Shown: positions 26,982 to 34,042 of the stretch, piece by piece | How the letters are laid out: each line of letters opens with the position of its first letter | Numbering within the stretch: position 1 is the stretch's first letter | Origin: Pseudonocardia abyssalis | Lineage (GTDB): Bacteria > Actinomycetota > Actinomycetes > Mycobacteriales > Pseudonocardiaceae | Direction: 5' to 3' | Assembly (NCBI RefSeq): GCF_019263705.2 | Contig: NZ_JADQDK010000001.1 | Span: 372,001 to 436,000, forward strand | Length of the DNA stretch: 64,000 nucleotides | Notes under the pieces: generated by a model | The model's input: only the letters and a program-made list of their open reading frames with translations | Database searches by the model: none | Told to the model about the DNA's origin: nothing | Program-made: the position numbers and the translations under genes

Positions 26982-28075
26982 CAGCGGGGGTAGTCATGGC
27001 GGACACCGCATCGGTGGTCTGGGTCGACGCGGTCGATCCCGAGCAGGCGGTCGCACTGGCGGGATCGAAGATGGGGCGGCTCACCGAGCTGCACCTGGCC
27101 GGGGTGGAGGTGCCGCAGGGCTTCGCCGTCACGGTCGAGGCCTACCGGCGGCACTGCGCCGAGTCCGGACTCGACGCCCGGATCGACGAGGTGATCGAGT
27201 GGCTGGGCACGGATCCGGCCGACGCGGCGGTGGAGGACGCGTCGGCGAGGATCCGGGCGCTGTTCGAGTCCACCCCGATGTCCGACGCGCTGGCCGCGGA
27301 GATCACCGACGCCTACGACGAGCTGTCGCTGCGCTGCGTCGACGTCAACGTGCCGACGGCGGTGCGGTCCTCGGCCACCGGTGAGGACGCCGCGGACGCG
27401 TCGTTCGCGGGGATCTTCGACACCTACCTCGGGGTCGCGGGCGCCGCCCGGGTCCTCGACGCCGTGCGCCAGTGCTGGGGCTCGCTGTTCACCGGACGGG
27501 CGCTGTCCTACCGGTTGCGCAAGAACATCAGCCACCACGCGATGCCGATCGCGGTGGGCGTGATCGAGCTGATCCACGCCCGCGCGTCCGGCGTCGCGTT
27601 CTCGGTGCACCCGGTCACCGGCAAGCCGGACCGGATCGTCATCGAGACCAGCTGGGGCTGGGGTGAGGCGATCGTGCAGGGACTGGTCAACCCCGACCAC
27701 GTCGAGGTGGGCAAGTCCGACGGCCGCATCCTCAAGTACGACGTCGCGCACAAGACGGTGGTGTCCGCGTTCGACTTCGCCGACGGCCGCGTCACCGAGA
27801 TCGACATGCCGGCCAAGCTCGCCGACCGCAAGGTTCTCGACGACGAGCAGATCGCCGCCGTCGCCGCGGCCGTGACGTCGATCGAGGAGCACTACGGCTA
27901 CCCGGTCGACGTCGAGTGGGTCATCTCCCGGCACCGCCGGGCGGGCGACCCGGTGTGCATCGTGCAGTCGCGGCCGGTGACGGTCACGGCGGCGGCGCCC
28001 ACGGCGTCGGGCTACGACCCGGTGGCGCTCGCGCAGAAGTTCGTGTTCAGCGGGAAGCCCATCCCGGGGCGGTAG
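26978..28075 (+). CDS. PEP synthase/PPDK-type ATP-grasp subunit (phenylphosphate synthase PpsB/CreI-like)
   Basis: A 365-residue protein equal to the N-terminal ATP-binding part of PEP synthase. Key segments are GSKMGRLTELHLAGVEVPQGF, with the opening Lys-containing loop, AVRSSATGEDAADASFAG and the closing VQSRPVTV. It lacks the phosphohistidine and PEP-binding domains of full-length enzymes. With the overlapping upstream subunit it should make a two-part enzyme that pyrophosphorylates a His from ATP and passes one phosphate to the acceptor. Known relatives release AMP and phosphate. No third stimulatory subunit (Thauera PpsC) is present. Two hairpins follow the stop. Confidence 0.87.
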   Translation: MTAGVVMADTASVVWVDAVDPEQAVALAGSKMGRLTELHLAGVEVPQGFAVTVEAYRRHCAESGLDARIDEVIEWLGTDPADAAVEDASARIRALFESTPMSDALAAEITDAYDELSLRCVDVNVPTAVRSSATGEDAADASFAGIFDTYLGVAGAARVLDAVRQCWGSLFTGRALSYRLRKNISHHAMPIAVGVIELIHARASGVAFSVHPVTGKPDRIVIETSWGWGEAIVQGLVNPDHVEVGKSDGRILKYDVAHKTVVSAFDFADGRVTEIDMPAKLADRKVLDDEQIAAVAAAVTSIEEHYGYPVDVEWVISRHRRAGDPVCIVQSRPVTVTAAAPTASGYDPVALAQKFVFSGKPIPGR

Positions 28076-28083
28076 TGCTGCGG

Positions 28084-28111
28084 CCCTGGACCGGCCTCAC
28101 CCGGTCCGGGG
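28084..28111. terminator. hairpin after phosphotransferase operon
   Basis: CCCTGGACCGG pairs with CCGGTCCGGGG across a 6-base loop (11 pairs, one G-T). It starts eight bases after the stop. No T-tract, as is common in high-GC actinomycetes. Confidence 0.55.
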
Positions 28112-28140
28112 CCCGACCCCGCCGATCCGGTCGACCCGCA

Positions 28141-28177
28141 CCCGCCCGACGGAGCCCTCCGGGGCCCGTCGGGCGGG
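28141..28177. terminator. perfect 12-base inverted repeat between convergent genes
   Basis: CCCGCCCGACGG and CCGTCGGGCGGG flank a 13-base loop in the 235-base gap between the phosphotransferase operon and the convergent IclR gene. A bidirectional terminator is likely. Nothing else is seen in the gap. Confidence 0.6.
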
Positions 28178-28310
28178 CCGAATCCGCCGGACGGCACGTA
28201 CCACCGCGGGGAGGCCGCGCAGCAGGTCCGGCGTGCCTCCGGGGTGACGGTCGACCTCCCGTGGATCACCTGGCGGTGCTGCACCCCCACCGCGCGAGAC
28301 CCGCCCGCGA

Positions 28311-29072
28311 TCACCCGCCGAGGCGCCTGCTCACCACCGCCGCGGCGTCGACCACCGCGACCCGGATGCGGTGCAGTGTCGCGGGGGCCGCGCGGTCGGT
28401 GGGGGCGGCGACCGACAGCGCCGCGATCACGTCCCCGTCGGCGCCGCGCACCGGCGCCCCCACCGACACGACACCGACGCGGCTCTCCTCCCGGTTCTCC
28501 GCCCACCCGCGCTCGGCGACCTCGCGCAGCCGGGTGCGCAGCGTCGGCTCGTCGACGATCGTGAAGGGCGTGTGCCGCCGCGGCACCCAGTGCGCGAGCC
28601 GCCGGTCCAGCTCGGCGGCGGGGAGCGCGGCGAGCAGGGTCTTGCCGGTGCTCGTCGTCGTCGCCGGGAGGCGGGTGCCGACGCGGGAGAAGATGCGGAC
28701 GGTGTGCGGGCTCTCGAGGCGGTCGATGTAGACCGACTCCATCCCGTCGAGCACGGCGAGCTGCACGGTCTCGCCCGTCGTGTGGCGCAGGGTGGCCATG
28801 ACGGGCATCGCGGCCTCGTGCAGGTCCAGGTGCGGGGAGACGCTGGCGCCGAGGTCGAACAGCGCGATACCCAGCCGGTAGCCCCCGGGCACGCGCTCGA
28901 CGAGCCGCTCGGCGGCGAGCGTCGCCAGCAGCCGGTGCACGGTGGACGTCGCGAGGCCGAGGCGTCGCGCGAGCTCGGAGACGCCCAACTCGCGGTCGGT
29001 GCGGGAGAACTCCTTGAGCAGGCGGGCGGCGTTGCGCACCGACGTCAGCTCCCAGCTGGGCCTTCCCTCCAT
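28311..29072 (-). CDS. IclR-family transcriptional regulator (1)
   Basis: A 253-residue regulator: winged helix in the first 70 residues (VSELARRLGLATSTVHRLLATL), then the IclR ligand-binding domain, including GTRLPATTTSTGKTLLAALP and GWAENREESRVGVVSVGAPV. It is divergent from Rieske copy 2, with 72 bases between starts. That gap holds a CCTTCCC-N7-GGGAAGG repeat overlapping the regulator start, and only a half-match to the operator found elsewhere. It probably controls the Rieske gene and itself with an aromatic effector. Close in sequence to IclR 2 at 34910. Confidence 0.92.
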   Translation of the reverse strand: MEGRPSWELTSVRNAARLLKEFSRTDRELGVSELARRLGLATSTVHRLLATLAAERLVERVPGGYRLGIALFDLGASVSPHLDLHEAAMPVMATLRHTTGETVQLAVLDGMESVYIDRLESPHTVRIFSRVGTRLPATTTSTGKTLLAALPAAELDRRLAHWVPRRHTPFTIVDEPTLRTRLREVAERGWAENREESRVGVVSVGAPVRGADGDVIAALSVAAPTDRAAPATLHRIRVAVVDAAAVVSRRLGG

Positions 29073-29144
29073 GCGGGAAGGATCCCTTGTTCCGGTGCGA
29101 CCCGCTACCTACCGTCGGATGTACCACCACAACGGGGAGATTCC

Positions 29145-30422
29145 ATGCTGACCGCCGAGCAGAACGAGCAGCTGACCCAGGTCGAGGCCGGGACGCCGAT
29201 GGGGGAGGTGCTGCGGCGCTACTGGTATCCCGTGGCGTTCACCCGGGAGCTGGAGGAGTTCCCCGTCAAGCGGGTGGAGCTCCTCGGCGAGTTCTTCGCC
29301 CTGTGGAAGAGCCCGTCGGGCCGCTACGGGATCGTCCCGGAGGCGTGTCCGCACCGGAAGGCGTCGTTGGCCTACGGCGTGGTCGAGGCCGACGGCATCC
29401 GCTGTCCCTACCACGGCTGGGTGTTCGACGCGACCGGCGCGTGCACCGAGCAGCCCGCCGAGCGCGACAACACCCAGTTCCAGGAGCGGGTGCGCGCGCA
29501 GGCCGGCAAGGTCGAGGAGATGGGCGGGCTGGTCTGGGCCTACGTCGGCCCGCACTCCGCGGAGAACCCCGCGCCCGAGCTGCCGCGCTTCGACACCTAC
29601 GTGATGGACGGCTTCCGCGACATCGGCTGGGCCGACCTCCCCTGCAACTACGTGCAGATCATGGAGAACGCGGTCGACCCGCACCACGTGGAGTTCCTGC
29701 ACGGGCGCTACTTCGAGTTCGTCGGCAAGCACGAGGGCTTCACCGCGCCGGCGTCGTTCGGCAAGGAGCACATGAAGATCGGCTTCACGCCGTTCGAGTG
29801 GGGGATCATCAAGCGCCGCGTGCTCAAGGGTGCCAGCGAGGAGAACGACGACTGGAAGGTCGGCCACCCGCTGGTCTTCCCGTACAACATGCGGGTGGGC
29901 GGCGGCGGCATCCACCAGATGCAGATCCGGGTGCCGGTCAACCGCACCACCACCCGGTTCATCCTCTACACCGTGCACAGCCCCGACGGGTACGAGCACG
30001 TCGACCAGCCGCAGATCCCGGACTACCAGGTGCCGGTGTTCGACTCCGGCGGCCGCCACGTCACCAACTACGTCGAGGGCCAGGACATGATGGCGTGGGT
30101 GACGCAGGGCGCGATCACCGACCGCACCACCGAGCACCTGGGCCGCTCCGACATCGGCGTGGCGATGCTGCGCAAGATGTTCCGCGAGCAGATGGACGTC
30201 GTCGCGAACGGGGGCGACCCGCTCGGCACGATCCGGGAGAAGCACGAGCGCATCGACCTGCCGTGCGAGAAGGACAAGTTCCACGCCGGGGGTGCGCAGT
30301 TCGCGCTCGATTTCTGCGACATGGGCTCCACCCGCTTCTCGCCCGTCCTCGACGCCATCAAGAAGATCCACATCTCGGCGGCCGACAAGATCGCGTCGGA
30401 GAAGGCCGCGGCGCAGGGATGA
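29145..30422 (+). CDS. Rieske non-heme iron oxygenase, alpha subunit (copy 2)
   Basis: A 425-residue paralogue of the oxygenase at 23825. Rieske ligands are C68 and H70 in CPHR and C87 and H90 in CPYH. The iron site is ENAVDPHHVEFLH with D178, H181 and H186. Both copies share the opening MGE(L/V)LRRYW(W/Y)PVA and the segment KVGHPLVFP. It has an AACGGGGAG site before the ATG and overlaps the following Cys-rich gene by four bases. No beta subunit or reductase is adjacent. The two copies may act on different substrates or positions. Confidence 0.93.
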   Translation: MLTAEQNEQLTQVEAGTPMGEVLRRYWYPVAFTRELEEFPVKRVELLGEFFALWKSPSGRYGIVPEACPHRKASLAYGVVEADGIRCPYHGWVFDATGACTEQPAERDNTQFQERVRAQAGKVEEMGGLVWAYVGPHSAENPAPELPRFDTYVMDGFRDIGWADLPCNYVQIMENAVDPHHVEFLHGRYFEFVGKHEGFTAPASFGKEHMKIGFTPFEWGIIKRRVLKGASEENDDWKVGHPLVFPYNMRVGGGGIHQMQIRVPVNRTTTRFILYTVHSPDGYEHVDQPQIPDYQVPVFDSGGRHVTNYVEGQDMMAWVTQGAITDRTTEHLGRSDIGVAMLRKMFREQMDVVANGGDPLGTIREKHERIDLPCEKDKFHAGGAQFALDFCDMGSTRFSPVLDAIKKIHISAADKIASEKAAAQG

Positions 30423-30637
30423 GCACCCCCGTCGACCGGCGGTTCGCGGCGGATGCGGCCGCGCACCGCCGGGACGCACCCCGGTTCTGCCCGGGGTGCG
30501 CGGTCGGACTCGGCATGGCCACCGAGTTCTGGGAGGCCGACGAGCGGCGCTTCTACTGCTCCTGCACCGGCTGCGGCTGGACGGGGGAGATCACCCCGAC
30601 CGGGGACGTGGCGACGGGGCACGAGCCGGAGCACTGA
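30419..30637 (+). CDS. 72-residue Cys-rich zinc-ribbon-like protein paired with Rieske copy 2
   Basis: Start in ATGA overlap with the oxygenase stop. It has CPGC at 24-27, C47, C49 and C52 in CSCTGC, and a C-terminal GHEPEH. This is the same layout as the protein at 23664-23828 after the other Rieske gene, with about 20 extra residues at the N-terminus. The shared pattern supports a real coding gene and a common job with the oxygenase. Its last 85 bases overlap the convergent PAP2 gene. Function is unknown; metal binding is likely. Confidence 0.82.
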   Translation: MSTPVDRRFAADAAAHRRDAPRFCPGCAVGLGMATEFWEADERRFYCSCTGCGWTGEITPTGDVATGHEPEH

Positions 30638-32022
30638 GCGCCGGGCAGTATCCGGTCGAGGGCGTAGAGCCACGGCACGGTGAGCAGGACGCTGCCGAGC
30701 ACGTCGGTGGGGTGGTGGGCGCCGCGGTACAGGCGGGCCGCGGCGACCAGCACCACGACCACCACGGCCAGCGCGACGACGAGCCACCGCCACCACGCCC
30801 GCGTCGCACCGAGGACGAGCACCGCGACCCCGCCGTAGAGCGCCACGGCGGCAGCGGTGTGCCCGGACGGGAAGCTCGACGTCGGCGGGAGCTGCGCGTC
30901 CAGCGGCTCGACCGCCGGGCGGGTGCGGCCGGTGGCCGACGCGACGACCATGAACATCAGCGTCTCGCCCGCCACCGCCGCGACGAGCAGCACGGCCGGG
31001 CGCCACCGCCGCAGCACCGCCACGGCGAGCACGGCCGCGACGGCGGCACCCACGACGACCACCAGCGTGTTGCCCAGCTCCGCCGCGGGCACCGACACCG
31101 CGTCGAGCAGCGGGGTGCGCAGGGTCGCGAAGGCCCGGACGAGCCCCAGGTCGGCAGCCGCCACCGGGGTGCCCGCGGCGACCGTGGTGACCAGCTGCCC
31201 GATGCCCAGCAGCACCCCGATCAGCAGCACCGCCACGACGAGGAGCCGCGCGGCGACGCCCCACCGGTGCTCCGGGGGATCGTGCGCCGACGCGGGCCGC
31301 AGGTCGGCCGCGGCGTGCGGGTCGAGACCCGGGCCGGTCGCGGGAACGAGCATTCCGCGGAACGCGGCGGCGGTGAGGGCGAGCCAGGCCGTGCCGAGCA
31401 GCCACCCGGCCACGACGTCGGTCAGGTAGTGGACGCCGAGGCCGACCCGGGTCAGCCCGACGGACACGACGACCGCGACCGCCGCCGCGACCACGGCCCG
31501 GCGTGCCCGCAGCGGGACGGCGGGCAGCGCCACGAACAGCACGATGCCGACCCAGTACGTGACGGTCAGGGTGTGCCCGCTGGGGAAGCTCGACCCCGGC
31601 GCCATCGCGACCGGCACGTCGACCACGGGCCGCAGCCGCCCGACCAGTCCCTTGATCGCCGGGGCGAGGACCGCTCCGCCCGCCCCCGCGACGACGACGT
31701 AGAGCGCGAGCGCCCGTCGCCGGCGGACCAGCAGGGCGACGACGAGGGTCCCCAGGACCAGCGCGGCGGTGAGGTCGGCGCCCAGCGTCGTGACCGCCGT
31801 CAGGCCAGCCACGAGCCATCGGCGCGGCGCGACGAGATCGTTGGCCGCGCGGGCCACCGCCACGTCGAGCTCGACGAGTGGGCCGGCCAGGAACCACAGC
31901 ACCGCGGCCAGCCCCAGGCCGACCCCGATGACGGCGATCAGGCCCGTCGCGCTGTCGGCGACGAACCGTCGGCCGGCTCGGACGTCGTCCGCTGCGACGA
32001 TCGTGGAAGGAGGATCGGTCAT
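30553..32022 (-). CDS. membrane protein with two PAP2 phosphatase domains
   Basis: A 489-residue integral membrane protein with about 12 hydrophobic helices and two tandem PAP2/phosphatidic acid phosphatase units. Domain 1 has KGLVGRLRPV, SSFPSGH and TRVGLGVHYLTD; domain 2 has ATGRTRPAV, SSFPSGH and ARLYRGAHHPTD. Both thus keep the three phosphatase motifs, although the second has no clear motif-1 Lys. Likely substrates are lipid phosphates or undecaprenyl diphosphate on the outer face. The ATG at 32022 is taken because the upstream extension is antisense to the Ca-binding-like gene. It overlaps the Cys-rich gene tail to tail. Confidence 0.88.
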   Translation of the reverse strand: MTDPPSTIVAADDVRAGRRFVADSATGLIAVIGVGLGLAAVLWFLAGPLVELDVAVARAANDLVAPRRWLVAGLTAVTTLGADLTAALVLGTLVVALLVRRRRALALYVVVAGAGGAVLAPAIKGLVGRLRPVVDVPVAMAPGSSFPSGHTLTVTYWVGIVLFVALPAVPLRARRAVVAAAVAVVVSVGLTRVGLGVHYLTDVVAGWLLGTAWLALTAAAFRGMLVPATGPGLDPHAAADLRPASAHDPPEHRWGVAARLLVVAVLLIGVLLGIGQLVTTVAAGTPVAAADLGLVRAFATLRTPLLDAVSVPAAELGNTLVVVVGAAVAAVLAVAVLRRWRPAVLLVAAVAGETLMFMVVASATGRTRPAVEPLDAQLPPTSSFPSGHTAAAVALYGGVAVLVLGATRAWWRWLVVALAVVVVVLVAAARLYRGAHHPTDVLGSVLLTVPWLYALDRILPGAQCSGSCPVATSPVGVISPVQPQPVQEQ

Positions 32023-32181
32023 CGGGAAAGGATGGCGCGACCGATCCGAGGCCGCCCGCCGTGCTGCGCCGAACGGCTCATCCCGGAGAGATCCCGGATG
32101 CGCCGTAACCCGGCGGCCCCCGGCGGACTCCTTCCTGATGACCAGGCCGGACCCGCCGGCCGACACGCAGGGGAGATCATC

Positions 32182-32409
32182 ATGAGCGCCATCGTCGACA
32201 TCTACGACGCCGACCACGACGGCCGGATCGACGCCTACACCTACGACGCCGACGGAGACGGGTACGCCGAGGGCTCCGCCTACGACACCGACTACGACGG
32301 TTGCTTCGACTTCGCCATCGAGGACACGAACGCCGACGGCCTCGACGACACCGCCTACTACGACCACGACCAGGACGGGGTGGTCGACGAGGTCATCGTC
32401 GCCGCGTGA
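32182..32409 (+). CDS. 75-residue Asp-rich repeat protein, probable calcium binder
   Basis: Five successive loops of the pattern DxDxDGxxD (DADHDGRID, DADGDGYAE, DTDYDGCFD, DTNADGLDD, DHDQDGVVD) spaced by about 12-14 residues fill nearly the whole protein. This resembles the Ca loops of EF-hand, dockerin or thrombospondin type-3 repeats. There is no signal peptide. GGGGAGA lies at the right distance before the ATG. It is flanked by the PAP2 gene (divergent) and a decayed gene. Ca binding is inferred from the loops; the role is unknown. Confidence 0.8.
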   Translation: MSAIVDIYDADHDGRIDAYTYDADGDGYAEGSAYDTDYDGCFDFAIEDTNADGLDDTAYYDHDQDGVVDEVIVAA

Positions 32410-32603
32410 CCCCGCACGGGGCACGCCCCGGCGAACGCGAGCCCCCGCCGCGCCGGCTCCTCGGTGAGGATCCGGATCACCTTCGGTCCCACGCCGTGCA
32501 GCGCGAGCAGGTCTGCGGGGGCGACGCGGGTGAGCCGCTCCCAGCTCGTGTGGCCGTGTGCGGCCAGCGCACGGGTCGCGGGGCGGCCCAGCCGGGTGGG
32601 GAA
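32358..32603 (-). pseudogene. helix-hairpin-helix DNA-binding protein, apparently without a start codon
   Basis: The frame encodes LGRPATRALAAHG, then LLALHGVGPKVIRIL, the usual helix-hairpin-helix core of a small actinobacterial protein of about 85 residues. An AGGAGG is present on this strand at 32612-32617, but no ATG, GTG or TTG follows it in frame before the conserved core; only a CTG occurs. The 3' end runs into the Asp-rich gene. Either the start was lost or a rare start is used. Together with flanking sequence this accounts for the 32410-32671 gap. Confidence 0.5.
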
Positions 32604-32671
32604 CCTGCCGGCCTCCTGGTCGCCACGCCGGGAACCGAACGCCGGGAGCGAGCCGCCCGCGGACGGTGCGG

Positions 32672-33028
32672 TCAGCTCTCCCCGCGGGAGTGGGCGCGCA
32701 GCCGCTCCGCCCAGGACAGCTCGACCGTGGGCTCGCCGACGTCGGCGCAGGCGATCCCGTCGCGGACGACGACCGGGTAGGTGCCGAGGCGGTGCTGCGG
32801 GGCCGTCTCGCACTCGCCGGTGTCGAGGTCGAAGCGGTACCAGTGCCAGGGGCAGACGACCACGCGGCCGTCGCGCAGCCAGCCCTGCTCCAGCGGACCC
32901 CCGTTGTGCGGGCACACCGCGTCGGTCACGCGCAGCCCGTCGTCGACGGGGAATACCGCGAAGCGGCGCCCGTCGGCCGCGGAGACGATCCGCGGACCGT
33001 CCCCGTCGCCGAGCGGGACCAGCGTCAC
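32672..33028 (-). CDS. Rieske [2Fe-2S] ferredoxin
   Basis: A 118-residue protein with the Rieske ligands in CPHNGGPL and CPWHWYRFD. Its size and lack of a membrane anchor fit a soluble Rieske ferredoxin of ring-hydroxylating systems or a NirD-like protein. It is a good candidate for electron delivery to the two Rieske oxygenases 4-8 kb away. No ferredoxin reductase gene is in the window. Its GTG start overlaps the tautomerase stop (GTGA), placing it in the tautomerase-linked unit. Confidence 0.88.
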   Translation of the reverse strand: MTLVPLGDGDGPRIVSAADGRRFAVFPVDDGLRVTDAVCPHNGGPLEQGWLRDGRVVVCPWHWYRFDLDTGECETAPQHRLGTYPVVVRDGIACADVGEPTVELSWAERLRAHSRGES

Positions 33029-33228
33029 CGCTTGCCGGACGCCCGCAGCGCCGACAGCGACTCCCCGCCGACGAACCACAGGTCCGGCTCGCACTCGGTG
33101 ACGACGACCCGCACGTTCTCCGTGGGGGCGCCGATCGACTCGTGGACGGCGGCCGTCACCGCTTCCCCGAGCGCGGCGAGCTGCTCGGGCGTGCGGCCCT
33201 TCGCGAGGGTGATCTGGACCAGTGGCAC
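33025..33228 (-). CDS. 4-oxalocrotonate tautomerase (2-hydroxymuconate tautomerase)
   Basis: A 67-residue short tautomerase starting with GTG then Pro (MPLVQITLAKGR), the catalytic N-terminal proline of the DmpI/XylH family. A strong AAGGAGG site lies nine bases upstream. It converts 2-hydroxymuconate to 4-oxalocrotonate, the step between the aldehyde dehydrogenase (4819) and the decarboxylase (33302). The C-terminal part, about 60-67, is longer than in classical 62-residue enzymes. It overlaps the Rieske ferredoxin. A hairpin separates it from the decarboxylase gene, so it may have its own promoter. Confidence 0.9.
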   Translation of the reverse strand: MPLVQITLAKGRTPEQLAALGEAVTAAVHESIGAPTENVRVVVTECEPDLWFVGGESLSALRASGKR

Positions 33229-33252
33229 GGGGTTGGGCCTCCTTCGTCGGCC

Positions 33253-33294
33253 CGTGCGCGGAAACGGTGGCCGGAGCCACGGTCTCCGCGCACG
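33253..33294. terminator. long hairpin with GTGCGCGGAAAC arms
   Basis: Arms CGTGCGCGGAAAC and GTCTCCGCGCACG pair at 12 of 13 positions. An inner GTGGC/GCCAC stem extends the structure. It lies eight bases after the decarboxylase stop. The same arm sequence forms the hairpin at 40449-40488, so this is probably a repeated terminator-like element. Confidence 0.65.
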
Positions 33295-33301
33295 AGGGGG
33301 T

Positions 33302-34042
33302 TCAGCGGCAGCCGAGTTCCAGCGTGCCGAGGCGGTCGATCGAGGCGACCACGACGTCGCCGGGGGCGACCGGGACCGCCGCGGTGAGCCCGCCGGAGAG
33401 CACGACATCACCCGCGCGCAGGCCCTCACCGTCGGCGGCCATCGTGCGCACCATCCAGGCGACCGCGGCGGCCGGGTGGCCCAGTGACGCCGCACCCGAC
33501 GCCGTGGCGACGAGTTCGCCGTTCTTCTCCAGCACCACGCCGACCAGACGCAGGTCGATACCCGCCGGTGGCACGGGCGTGCCCACGACGAACCGGCCGG
33601 CCGAGGTGTTGTCGGCGACGACGTCGGCCATCGTGAACTTGTAGTCGCGGTAGCGGGAGTCGAGCACCTCGATGCCGACGGCGACCCCGGACGACGCCGC
33701 GATGACGTCGGCCGCGGTGACGTGCGGGCCCGCGAGGTCGCGGCCGAGCACGAACACGATCTCCGGCTCGCAGCGCGGCTGGATCAGCTCGGAGGTCTCG
33801 AGCGGCTCGCCGATGTCGAGCGCGTTCGCGCCGGCGAGGAAGCCGTAGACGGGGCTGCTCACGCCGACCTGCGCCTGCTTGGCGCGGCTGGTGACGCCGA
33901 GCTTCCAGCCCACCAGCGGGCCGGCCGCGTCGCGCAGGACGCGCTGCACGGCGTAGGCGGTGGGGAGGTCGGGGACGTCGAGGGCGTCGATGGCGGTGCG
34001 GTCGGCGACCGCCTTCTGCAGCTGGATCGCGTAGTCGCTCAT
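33302..34042 (-). CDS. 2-oxo-3-hexenedioate (4-oxalocrotonate) decarboxylase
   Basis: A 246-residue member of the hydratase/decarboxylase family that includes DmpH and DmpE. Family segments are VGWKLGVTSRAKQAQVGV, PRCEPEIVFVLGRDL (metal-binding Glu residues), GIEVLDSRYRDYKF and DVVLSGGLTAAVPV. The two family members here are adjacent and coupled by four bases. Copy 1 (this one) resembles the decarboxylase and the upstream gene the hydratase, but the split is by pattern and could be the reverse. In known systems the two form a complex. Confidence 0.88.
   Translation of the reverse strand: MSDYAIQLQKAVADRTAIDALDVPDLPTAYAVQRVLRDAAGPLVGWKLGVTSRAKQAQVGVSSPVYGFLAGANALDIGEPLETSELIQPRCEPEIVFVLGRDLAGPHVTAADVIAASSGVAVGIEVLDSRYRDYKFTMADVVADNTSAGRFVVGTPVPPAGIDLRLVGVVLEKNGELVATASGAASLGHPAAAVAWMVRTMAADGEGLRAGDVVLSGGLTAAVPVAPGDVVVASIDRLGTLELGCR

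Noticed and set aside
25233..28075. A true PEP synthase or pyruvate phosphate dikinase split in two
   Set aside because: The C-terminal PEP/pyruvate-binding barrel is missing from both subunits and the large subunit's N-terminal part is of another type.
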